From positions 17,548-81,547 of IMG/VR virus record IMGVR_UViG_3300022602_001838: DNA of 64,000 nucleotides; one strand, given 5' to 3'. Under the pieces are notes generated by a model, which was not told the origin of the DNA, searched no databases, and saw only the letters and a program-made list of their open reading frames with translations. Positions 56,427 through 63,889 of this stretch are shown here, piece after piece. Source of the stretch: a virus. The translations under genes were made by a program, and so were the position numbers. The number at the start of each line of letters is the position of its first letter. Positions within the stretch are counted from its first letter, which is position 1.

Positions 56427-57368
56427 TTAGCAGTTTTTGATGTTGTCTACAAGACCGCTGGTAAAGTAATCGTCATACATTGCGTATACGTCTGCGGTGA
56501 TTGCTTTGAATTTAGCCATTTCGGCATCACTCATACGAACAACTTCAACATTGTTTTGTTCGCATTCAGCAAGAATGTTTGGAATATCAGCAACGCTTTC
56601 ACGGCGTTCTGCACGGGCTGCATTAAATGCTGCTGTGCTTAGAATTTGCTGGACTTCTGGACTGAACTCTGCGAAGAAATCTTGGTTAACAATGATGCTA
56701 GTCAAGAATAAACTGTGTGCTGTGTCGTTAACAACTTTGAATGATTTGTATTGACCCAATGGGAAAACACGAACATAAGTTGATTCCCCAGCTTCAATAA
56801 CGCCTTTGTCAGCGTATTCGTTCATGGCTTCGAGACTGATGTGTTCCATTGGTTCAGCACCAAGCAATTTGAATGTATCAACTGCTACAGGGCTACGACT
56901 TGTACGAACTTTGCGACCTTTCCAGCTGTCTACTGTGTCTGCTTTGAAGTTTGCAGGCACAATGCGATAACCGCCGCTGTAAGTGAAGGCAAGACCTTTG
57001 ATGTTGCTAGTTGCGCTAACACCGTCTAACAATCCACGACCAATAGTACCTTCTAGTACACGGTCAGCATGATCGTGATCTTTGAAGATGAATGGTAAGT
57101 CAAGTGCGTGTAAGTCTTTGTTATAGTCACCCAACCAAGTAGTGTAGATGTGTGACATTTCGATAGCTCCGCTGTTGATAAGATCCATCAGATCATATTT
57201 GGTAACGGCTTTGCCATCATTATATTTTGTTGCATAATCGCTGAGACTAAGAACTTCAATGTTAAACAGACCATTGGTTTTTTCATTGACTTCTTTGGCA
57301 AAGCGTTCAGCTACTTTTAAGAACAATCCGATAGGTTCGTGAGCGATAACCCATTTAATATGTTTCAT
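56427..57368 (-). CDS. TRAP-transporter solute-binding protein, DctP type, without signal peptide
   Basis: 313 residues. DctP-fold features: KTNGLFNIEVLSLSDYATKY, GAIEMSHIYTTWLGDYNKDLHALDLPFIFKDHDHA, RIVPANFKADTVDSWKGRKVRTSRSPVAVDTFKLLGAEP and the ligand arginine region. The family binds C4-dicarboxylates or related acids in the periplasm for a membrane permease. This protein starts at the mature sequence (MKHIKWVIAHEPIG) and the in-frame upstream sequence does not encode a signal peptide. No permease gene is present. A late promoter-like octamer lies 51 bases above the start. Confidence 0.85.
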   Translation of the reverse strand: MKHIKWVIAHEPIGLFLKVAERFAKEVNEKTNGLFNIEVLSLSDYATKYNDGKAVTKYDLMDLINSGAIEMSHIYTTWLGDYNKDLHALDLPFIFKDHDHADRVLEGTIGRGLLDGVSATSNIKGLAFTYSGGYRIVPANFKADTVDSWKGRKVRTSRSPVAVDTFKLLGAEPMEHISLEAMNEYADKGVIEAGESTYVRVFPLGQYKSFKVVNDTAHSLFLTSIIVNQDFFAEFSPEVQQILSTAAFNAARAERRESVADIPNILAECEQNNVEVVRMSDAEMAKFKAITADVYAMYDDYFTSGLVDNIKNC

Positions 57369-57418
57369 TGTATTTTCCTTTGTGGGTATTAGAAGTGCTG
57401 TGTCGAATGACGCTAATA

Positions 57419-58084
57419 TTATTTATTCTTTTGAATGAATAATCTATTTTCTCTATCGGGCTGACAGCCAGCAAGTATGACTCTATCGAGCCAATGTTCG
57501 GCAATTGCCTGTACATATTTGTGATTGGCATCCACGGTGATAAACTTGTTTAATTTTACAGGATCTGTCTCTACAGGAAAATCCAGTATCTTACCAACCC
57601 ACTTGATATAATGCTCTTTGTGCAAGAAGAATGCTTCGTGGTCAAGAAAATGCACAGGAAACTCGCTGGGTAATAGCGTATTATAATAATAGTCCTGTGC
57701 GATGGGAGTTGTGTGCTGTTTGCGTACTCGCTCTTGTTGTACTTGATTGATATTTTGGTCTCTGACAATAATAGCAATCTCTACTTCTACTCCCAGACTT
57801 TTTGCTCGTTTAGCAACTTCTACAATCTTGGGAACATAACGAACCCCGTCAAAGAAGAAGGGGCAACTCACATTGGCTAGATGATATCTGGCACCATCAA
57901 ACTGTGCTGCTGTGAGCTTGTCGGGATCAACCCAGTATTCAGCAAAGGGTTCTTGGTCGCTGGGCACCCAATAGTTCTCTAACATAGCGTCCCATCCGCT
58001 CACATCTGGATGCATACTCAATATACGACTGAATAAATGGTTGCCTGATCCTTGTGGACCAGTTATGATTAGTAATTTCTTCAT
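57419..58084 (-). CDS. Sulfotransferase-like protein 3
   Basis: 221 residues. KKLLIITGPQGSGNHLFSRIL is the P-loop/PAPS-binding start. The body has EVEIAIIVRDQNINQVQQERV, which resembles the 3'-phosphate-binding strand-helix. It is coupled by overlap to the 2OG-Fe oxygenase and to a second sulfotransferase-like gene beyond it. Acceptor unknown. Confidence 0.65.
   Translation of the reverse strand: MKKLLIITGPQGSGNHLFSRILSMHPDVSGWDAMLENYWVPSDQEPFAEYWVDPDKLTAAQFDGARYHLANVSCPFFFDGVRYVPKIVEVAKRAKSLGVEVEIAIIVRDQNINQVQQERVRKQHTTPIAQDYYYNTLLPSEFPVHFLDHEAFFLHKEHYIKWVGKILDFPVETDPVKLNKFITVDANHKYVQAIAEHWLDRVILAGCQPDRENRLFIQKNK
57420..57427 (-). promoter_or_regulatory. T4-type late promoter (AATAAATA)
   Basis: AATAAATAATATTAGC on the minus strand, 51 bases before the ATG at 57368, with an AAAGGAAAATACA ribosome site in the leader. 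Confidence 0.5.
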
Positions 58085-58731
58085 TGAGGCAAGTTTGCTA
58101 GATAGTCGTAGGTCTTGCCAGTGGCAATGCCTGTTAATTGAAATGTGACTCTGGGGTGCATACCAGCGTTGGCAGTTGAGTGTGGAATATTAGCCCAGTC
58201 AAATGTAGTAACATCACCAGCACGCCATTGATTCCAATGATAGTTGCCATACTCCCAAAACTGTCCAGGTTGCCAATCAGTTAATGAAATAAAGATACGC
58301 ATTATTCTACTGGGGTCTTCTGGGCACCACTTGTACAATTTGTCAATGTGTAAGTTCCATACTTCTCCTGGCATCTGTACGTGAATGCGTTCCATACAAT
58401 CTTCTAGTGCAAATGCTTCTGTGATTTTCTTTAGCTCTGCGGGTATAGTCCAGTTCAGATGTGTGATAGTATAGTCTTTACCATAACCAGCTCGCTCAAG
58501 ATCATATTCTTCTTTGACTTGATCTTCACGTGGTGCCATAACACCTTCGCCTTTGTAACCACGAGTGGCCCAAGTTGCTGGCTTTGCATTTGCAACAACG
58601 TCTGCAACGCTGTCAGTCCAAGTCGGAGTTATATGTCCTAAGTAACGAAGTACATCTTGCTTGCTGTCTACACGTGCAGAATCAAAGTGATAGTTACTTT
58701 TGGCTTTTGTTTCTTCCCAGTTGCTGATCAT
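58081..58731 (-). CDS. 2OG-Fe(II) oxygenase / aspartyl-hydroxylase-like protein
   Basis: 216 residues. H128-x-D130 in WNLHIDKLYKW, H184 in NIPHSTANAG and R194 in HPRVTFQLTG form an iron and 2-oxoglutarate site like the aspartyl/asparaginyl beta-hydroxylase family. It lies between two sulfotransferase-like genes and overlaps both. The trio may hydroxylate and sulfate one target. Confidence 0.8.
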   Translation of the reverse strand: MISNWEETKAKSNYHFDSARVDSKQDVLRYLGHITPTWTDSVADVVANAKPATWATRGYKGEGVMAPREDQVKEEYDLERAGYGKDYTITHLNWTIPAELKKITEAFALEDCMERIHVQMPGEVWNLHIDKLYKWCPEDPSRIMRIFISLTDWQPGQFWEYGNYHWNQWRAGDVTTFDWANIPHSTANAGMHPRVTFQLTGIATGKTYDYLANLPQ

Positions 58732-59357
58732 ATTAATACGCTCACTTGTATGTCTTGTTCTGTGTAACTTTGCTTGTACTCTTCCGGCGGTTGTTCCAAG
58801 CCCAGTATCAATGCTAGTCTAGTGTTGTTGTAAACACGATGTGGTTTTAGTCTGTCGTTGGCCCATTGAATGCCTGTGTTTTGTGCTTCAATAATCTTAG
58901 CCATACTGCGTAAATTTTCATAATTCTGATAGTTAGGGTAGGTGATATCAAAGTGACCGCACCGGACCCACCAACCCAAACAACTATCATCTGTACGATG
59001 CACTAACACTAGGGGACACTCAGGCCAAGTCTCGCGCAAGTATTCGATGTTCTGTTGGTAACTGAACCAATGACTTTTAACAATACGAACACCTGTGCCA
59101 CTGAACGGGCGATCAAATTCAGCTTCGTGTTCTTCTTTGGTACGTTCGCCAAACTCGTGTAAGAACCAGTCACCGAACTCCATACCAGGATCAAAGTAAG
59201 CACCAAGGTGCATTAACTGTTTAGTACCCGACGCATCGTGATAGTATGTGCGTTCTGCTCTGTAGTCTGTTTGATCTATGCTAGGGCTATAGTAGATGTT
59301 CTTTACTACGCTGCTCCACTTTGAGCCAGGAGCACCTGCTACGAAAATGTATTTCAT
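58728..59357 (-). CDS. Sulfotransferase-like protein 4
   Basis: 209 residues. Starts MKYIFVAGAPGSKWSSVVKN (PAPS loop) and has RIVKSHWFSYQQNIEYLRE and CPLVLVHRTDDSCLGWWVR, which resembles the 3'-phosphate strand with HRTDDS in place of R(D/N)P. The stop and start overlap with neighbouring genes. Adjacent to the 2OG-Fe oxygenase. Confidence 0.65.
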   Translation of the reverse strand: MKYIFVAGAPGSKWSSVVKNIYYSPSIDQTDYRAERTYYHDASGTKQLMHLGAYFDPGMEFGDWFLHEFGERTKEEHEAEFDRPFSGTGVRIVKSHWFSYQQNIEYLRETWPECPLVLVHRTDDSCLGWWVRCGHFDITYPNYQNYENLRSMAKIIEAQNTGIQWANDRLKPHRVYNNTRLALILGLEQPPEEYKQSYTEQDIQVSVLI

Positions 59358-60338
59358 TTATTCCTTGGATAAGTCTAGTTTACTTAGCACTGGCAAGAAC
59401 GTTGCTCGTAGTTCTTCCATATGCTTGCGTAAGCCTGCAGGAGTTAGTTCGCTTTCTTCGTAAAAGATAACCTGACCTTCCATATACTCACGATACTCAG
59501 GGCTATGGATGGCTGCACTAAAAGTACGTTGATACCAGTCTACAATTTCCTTGGGTGTGTTGGGTGGCAGTTCAATACTCCAAGCTGCATAGACATTGAT
59601 ACCTGGCGCTACGTCTTTGAGTAGTGGCACATTGGGATACTGTGGCATTTTGTGTGCGCCAGTAAATCCAATTGCTTTTACTCGGCCCGCGTCAACTAGT
59701 GCTTTGGCTACAGCAATGGGCATAATACCAAACTCTGTTCCAACTTTGCCATCATAACTGGCCACGCTTTGTACTGCTGGAACTGGACCATTGAACTTGA
59801 TTGCCTTGACAATATCGGGATTTCCGTGTGCCTTGTTTAGCAAATATTCAAAAGCTGTACGATGTGCCCCGCCTCCAGTTGCAACGTTGATAGGGCTAGT
59901 TGCAGTGCGTATTAGACGCATAAACTGCTCGGGAGTATTAACATCACTCTTGGGACTAGCAACCAAAACTAGCGGACTTTTGCCAATGGTCATAACATCA
60001 ATGAACGTATCGTAGTTGTACTTTTTGATATTCTTTTCCCAAATGTCATTGGTAACATAACTGCTCATATGACTGGGCAAGTTGATAGTATACCCGTCTG
60101 GTGCAGCATCCAAAAACTTGTTATTGGCAACAACACTGTCTGCTCCTGGCATACACTGTACAACATAGACAAATTTTGAGTCTGAGTTCTTTTGTACAAT
60201 TTCTGCCAATTTACGAAACGCAATTTCGTTGCCCGCGCCGGGGGCATTACCTACCAATACTGTAACGGGTTTAGTGGGCTCCCACGCAAAAGCCAAAATG
60301 GGTACGAGTAGCAATAATGCTAGAAATTTTTTCATCAT
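59358..60338 (-). CDS. TctC/Bug-type tricarboxylate-binding protein
   Basis: 326 residues. A signal peptide is clear: MMKKFLALLLLVPILAFAW, cut likely after FAW or AFA. The mature protein begins EPTKPVTVLVGNAPGAGNEI, followed by VVANNKFLDAAPDGYTI. Conserved tail pattern NVYAAWSIELPPNTPKEIVD. The family binds carboxylates in the periplasm for the TctAB permease. No permease gene is present, so it would feed a host system. The AAAGGAACT ribosome site follows a TATAAGTA element and an exact octamer further up. Confidence 0.9.
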   Translation of the reverse strand: MMKKFLALLLLVPILAFAWEPTKPVTVLVGNAPGAGNEIAFRKLAEIVQKNSDSKFVYVVQCMPGADSVVANNKFLDAAPDGYTINLPSHMSSYVTNDIWEKNIKKYNYDTFIDVMTIGKSPLVLVASPKSDVNTPEQFMRLIRTATSPINVATGGGAHRTAFEYLLNKAHGNPDIVKAIKFNGPVPAVQSVASYDGKVGTEFGIMPIAVAKALVDAGRVKAIGFTGAHKMPQYPNVPLLKDVAPGINVYAAWSIELPPNTPKEIVDWYQRTFSAAIHSPEYREYMEGQVIFYEESELTPAGLRKHMEELRATFLPVLSKLDLSKE

Positions 60339-60406
60339 AGTTCCTTTGTTTAAATACTTATAGAAAAATCAAGTTCAGTAAAGAAATTTTTACTGTTCGA
60401 CAAAAT

Positions 60407-60414
60407 TATTTATA
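60407..60414 (-). promoter_or_regulatory. T4-type late promoter (TATAAATA)
   Basis: Exact TATAAATA on the minus strand, 68 bases before the ATG of the TctC gene. Its first base overlaps the ATG of the divergent methyltransferase gene. Confidence 0.55.
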
Positions 60415-61133
60415 TGAATACTAAAATTTTTACTCTTTTACAAAAAAATTTGCAAACTGCATTTAATTTACCCAAGTACGCCAACATAGTCATAGACGAA
60501 GCAACTGTAGTGGATCAACTACCCTGGACGCCTGCACGCTACCGCAAATTCAAAGATGCTGTAGAATCAGAACTAAGTCTACCCTGTGACTATATTGGCA
60601 CACTTTATAGAATTACAGAGGATCTGAGCGAACGTTACATTCATCGCTTCTTTGCTGAAATTTGGAAACCCAGAACAAATGACTATGATTACACTGGCTG
60701 GCAACTTGCTGATGAAGTCAACGCCCTTAATCCTCGCAGCGTACTGGACGTGGGCTGTGGATATCATCCTTTTAAAGGTCGCATTCATAATCTTGTGGGC
60801 ATTGATCCTTATAACAACTGTGCTGACTATATGGTTGATATACTTGACTATGTGGGTCGTCATGATGTGGTTATTGCGCTAGGTTCAATCAACTTCAACA
60901 GCCGCGATGAGATTGAAGCACGTTTTGCAAAATGTGTTGATATCTTGGATCAGGGTGGTAGATTCATCCTACGTGCCAATCCTGGCATCACACACAAGAC
61001 CGGGCCTTATGTGGATATTTTCCCTTGGAGCTTTGAGATAGTTAAAGAGTTTGCAGATAAGTATAATTTAAAGTTGCTGGAATTTAAAAAGGATGGCAAC
61101 CAAAGATTATATTTTAGCTACCAAAAACTATGA
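60414..61133 (+). CDS. SAM-dependent methyltransferase
   Basis: 239 residues. Class I motif I is PRSVLDVGCGYHPFKGR, followed by LVGIDPYNNCADYMVDILDY and VVIALGSINFNSRDEIEAR; motif III region is GGRFILRANPG. Substrate unknown. It overlaps a second, degenerate copy by ATGA. No late octamer faces it; its promoter is unclear. Confidence 0.85.
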   Translation: MNTKIFTLLQKNLQTAFNLPKYANIVIDEATVVDQLPWTPARYRKFKDAVESELSLPCDYIGTLYRITEDLSERYIHRFFAEIWKPRTNDYDYTGWQLADEVNALNPRSVLDVGCGYHPFKGRIHNLVGIDPYNNCADYMVDILDYVGRHDVVIALGSINFNSRDEIEARFAKCVDILDQGGRFILRANPGITHKTGPYVDIFPWSFEIVKEFADKYNLKLLEFKKDGNQRLYFSYQKL

Positions 61134-61675
61134 GTGAACTGACTTACGCACAAGAACAACTGAATATCTTCTATGGTCCCAGTTATCAATACCGTGATAC
61201 CTCAATGGATCAGTATGAAATGTCCGGATACAATCTGGCGCAGTTGTTCAATCCTGGCGATCATACCATACACATAAACTGTGGCAATAATCCCTTCAAG
61301 GGTATGGTGCCAAACTTTCGTGCGCAAGACCCCACTAACCCACGTGCTGACTATCTAATGACCATAGATCAGTATGCCAACGTACACAAGACCAGTAAGT
61401 TCAACAATGCTGTGATACTGAATGGCTTTGATACATACGCAGCGGTCAGTTTGGATTATTGGGTAAAAGTCATTGCCAGTATTATGATGAAACGTGATGC
61501 CAGAATCTTTTGGCGTACTGCAATCAACAACACTTATCCATGGACATTTGATGAGCACATCAGACTTGCTGCTCTAATCAATTACAGTGTTATTGGTATG
61601 GTGATGGAAACTGACACTGATATCTATGCTGAATGGAACAGCAATATCAAAAGTGCAAATTATTCTAACGGATAG
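61130..61675 (+). CDS. Methyltransferase-like paralogue with degenerate motif I
   Basis: 181 residues. HTIHINCGNNPFKGMVPNFR and DPTNPRADYLMTIDQY match DVGCGYHPFKGRIHNL and DPYNNCADYMVDILDY of its neighbour. The Asp/Gly pattern of motif I is eroded (DVGCG to INCG). It probably arose by tandem duplication, and has lost about 60 residues at the N-terminus. It may be a regulatory partner or a decaying copy. Confidence 0.7.
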   Translation: MSELTYAQEQLNIFYGPSYQYRDTSMDQYEMSGYNLAQLFNPGDHTIHINCGNNPFKGMVPNFRAQDPTNPRADYLMTIDQYANVHKTSKFNNAVILNGFDTYAAVSLDYWVKVIASIMMKRDARIFWRTAINNTYPWTFDEHIRLAALINYSVIGMVMETDTDIYAEWNSNIKSANYSNG

Positions 61676-61725
61676 CTTAATACTTATACCATATTTTTAG
61701 TATTTTATACGCACTTAAAATCACT

Positions 61726-61808
61726 GACTCCTCTGCTTTAAATACTTGCGTGAACATACTGTTGTTCACTTACTACAGTATGAATCACATTGACAACCCA
61801 GAGGAGTC
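61726..61808 (+). promoter_or_regulatory. Structured leader with ribosome-site sequestering stem
   Basis: GACTCCTCTG (61726-61735) is perfectly complementary to CAGAGGAGTC (61799-61808), which contains the AGGAG ribosome site of phoH. Within the loop GTGAAC (61750-61755) pairs with GTTCAC (61764-61769). Together this can form a long-range closed structure that hides the start. Confidence 0.6.
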
Positions 61809-61812
61809 CCAT

Positions 61813-62595
61813 TTGTCAAGACGTAGAAACAATCGAGCAATCGAAACAACGCAGTTTTATCCCCAATCTCAACCAAAACATATCAAAAGAGGCAGACAAC
61901 AACCTGAACTACAGGTAGTCACAGAAGATTACGTTCAACATCGAACGAAACGTGTAGAGTTAATTCCAAAAAGTTTAAATCAAGAAACCTACATTGAACT
62001 TTTAAATAGCCATCAGAAACTAATCATATTCGCAACAGGCCCAGCAGGGACTGGTAAAACAATGCTGGCTGTTATGGCTGCTATCAAAGCATACCAAGAA
62101 GGTCAATGTAAAAAAATCGTTATCACTCGCCCAGCAGTGGGTGTGGATGATGAGGAGCATGGGTTCTTACCCGGCGATCTTAATGCCAAGATGGCCCCTT
62201 GGACAAGACCCATTATGGATGTATTCGCTGAATACTATCGTCAGAGTGAAATTGCTAAAATGCTAGATGAACAAATCATAGAGGTATCTCCCCTAGCATT
62301 TATGCGTGGACGGACATTTAAAAACTCGTGGATCATCGCAGATGAAATGCAGAATGCCACACCATCACAAATGAAGATGCTGTTAACACGCTTAGGTGAA
62401 AACTCTAAAATGATAGTCACTGGTGATACAAAGCAAGCGGACCGTAAAGAGCAAGAAAACGGACTAATAGACTTCAAACGACTTGTTGCAGAGTACGAAA
62501 ATAGTCGCTATGTCGCTGGCGTCGAGTTTGCCGGTTCCGATATCCATCGCCACAAAGCAGTTGTGGAAGTCCTTAAAATCTACAAGGAGTTATGA
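61813..62595 (+). CDS. phoH: PhoH-like ATPase
   Basis: The best ribosome site (AGGAG, 6 bases, TTG) gives a TTG start at 61813 and 260 residues; GTG 61750 and ATG 61780 lie upstream in frame, without a good site. PhoH fold: Walker A FATGPAGTGKTMLAVMA, ITRPAVGVDDEEHGFLPGD, Walker B WIIADEMQNATPSQMKM, and MIVTGDTKQADRKEQENG. PhoH is a common marine phage gene, an ATPase possibly linked to RNA processing. The N-terminal basic segment (SRRRNNR) may contact RNA. Confidence 0.9.
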   Translation: MSRRRNNRAIETTQFYPQSQPKHIKRGRQQPELQVVTEDYVQHRTKRVELIPKSLNQETYIELLNSHQKLIIFATGPAGTGKTMLAVMAAIKAYQEGQCKKIVITRPAVGVDDEEHGFLPGDLNAKMAPWTRPIMDVFAEYYRQSEIAKMLDEQIIEVSPLAFMRGRTFKNSWIIADEMQNATPSQMKMLLTRLGENSKMIVTGDTKQADRKEQENGLIDFKRLVAEYENSRYVAGVEFAGSDIHRHKAVVEVLKIYKEL

Positions 62596-62844
62596 TTATC
62601 GGCGACGAGTTATACCACTAACAGTATTGTGTAGGGCAGAGAGATAGTCACTGTGACTTTGAATTTTTCTCTCTAGCTCTACAATACGGTTGTTCAAGGC
62701 CACGATTTGTTGACCTTGTTGTTCAATCACTTGTTTAGCGTCCTTGATAGTTTTTTCGTGAGAAAGAAGATTGGGACGAGGTGGAGCATTTGGGTCTACT
62801 GCCCGTTTTTTCTTTGCCCCATACATGTCAAATGCGTTAGCCAT
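62596..62844 (-). CDS. Coiled-coil protein, 82 aa
   Basis: Starts MANAFDMYGAKKKRAVDPNA with a basic Pro-rich part, then a heptad coiled coil (IVALNNRIVELERKIQSHSD) and ends TRRR. It abuts the end of phoH convergently. Possibly a neck or scaffold-associated small protein; unrecognised. An AATAAATA octamer stands 7 bases above its ATG. Confidence 0.65.
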   Translation of the reverse strand: MANAFDMYGAKKKRAVDPNAPPRPNLLSHEKTIKDAKQVIEQQGQQIVALNNRIVELERKIQSHSDYLSALHNTVSGITRRR

Positions 62845-62852
62845 AAAGATAT

Positions 62853-63233
62853 TTATTCAGTCACAGTTTCTGTGGTTTCGTCTTTATTAGCATCCAATTC
62901 TGCTTGCATTTCGTCAAGCATTGAGTTCATATACTCGGCATCCAACTGTGTCATCACTGTGGTGACATATTTGTGGTAGCCCATGAAGTAGTGCTTGAAG
63001 TATTCGTCAAAACTACGAGCCGTCCCCCAACTGTTACGATCCACAGATTTCTTGGAGAGATTAAGAATGACCTTAGACATCGAACTGTTTTTCTTAAGTC
63101 CGCGGGTGATTTCAATCGATTCATCGTAAGTGATGTTGGCAAAATCCGCCATCCAACCCTTCTGGGAAGTATTAACTCCGGGTCTAGGTTTAAGATGGTA
63201 GAATGCCACAAGATAAATGTCCTTATTTTTCAT
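62853..63233 (-). CDS. Hypothetical protein, 126 aa
   Basis: Begins MKNKDIYLVAFYHLKPRPG and contains ANITYDESIEITRGLKKN and RSFDEYFKHYFMGYHKYV; ends in an acidic tail. Conserved-looking soluble protein without known domain. Overlaps the HNH gene by 11 bases. Confidence 0.65.
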   Translation of the reverse strand: MKNKDIYLVAFYHLKPRPGVNTSQKGWMADFANITYDESIEITRGLKKNSSMSKVILNLSKKSVDRNSWGTARSFDEYFKHYFMGYHKYVTTVMTQLDAEYMNSMLDEMQAELDANKDETTETVTE

Positions 63234-63846
63234 TGATTTTATGTTCTTTCAAATATTGTTTTATTGATTCTGGAATTTCAGTTACTGAGTTACTTTTTCT
63301 AACATTATCAGCGTAAGGTAATAGTTGTAAGTTTTCAATGGATGACACGAGTTCAATTGGGACATTGTACTTAAATGCTTCTGCTACTGGGTATTTGTGA
63401 TCCAGATGATAAACATTTTCGCCAAATAACCCAATGATATGATTGTCTGGGTTCAAAGTTTCCTTGTTTTTTCTATATGTATAGTTTGATCTGGTAACAA
63501 TGCGGCTTCTGTATTTTCTAAAATCTGAATAGATAGGATCATCAGACGGGATGATTTTTCGCATCTGCTCCTCTGCAATCTTTTTCTGTGCTTCTGATAC
63601 TGCTTTCATGCCCGGGTGAGTATCTTTTGTCAACCCTTTGTTCCAAGCAACAATATCTTGCTGTGATTTTGTCTTCTTATTAGATTCGCTTATTTTTTCA
63701 GACCAAGTACAAGTTCTTCCTCTATTACCATCCCCATTGATTTTCTTCATAGCTGGACATTTTGATACCCAGCTGCTGCAAATCTTTTTTCCATTTTTTT
63801 GAGTATGTGTTGCAGGGTTACCACAACCAAAAGCACAAAGTTCCAT
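63223..63846 (-). CDS. HNH endonuclease
   Basis: 207 residues. Zinc-ribbon-like N-terminus (CAFGCGNPATHTQKNGKKIC) followed by a basic NUMOD-like segment (SEKISESNKKTKSQQD). The HNH motif is YHLDHKYPVAEAFK with the central Asn in SIENLQLLPY, and NVRKSNS at the end. AT-rich. It sits between two phage genes as a free-standing mobile endonuclease. A late octamer lies upstream. Confidence 0.88.
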   Translation of the reverse strand: MELCAFGCGNPATHTQKNGKKICSSWVSKCPAMKKINGDGNRGRTCTWSEKISESNKKTKSQQDIVAWNKGLTKDTHPGMKAVSEAQKKIAEEQMRKIIPSDDPIYSDFRKYRSRIVTRSNYTYRKNKETLNPDNHIIGLFGENVYHLDHKYPVAEAFKYNVPIELVSSIENLQLLPYADNVRKSNSVTEIPESIKQYLKEHKINEK

Positions 63847-63863
63847 AAAATATCCTTTTATTT

Positions 63864-63871
63864 TATTTATT
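63864..63871 (-). promoter_or_regulatory. T4-type late promoter (AATAAATA)
   Basis: AATAAATAAAATAAAAGGA on the minus strand, 17 bases before the ATG at 63846, with the AAGGA ribosome site downstream. Confidence 0.5.
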
Positions 63872-63889
63872 CAGGATATGTCGCTTTGG

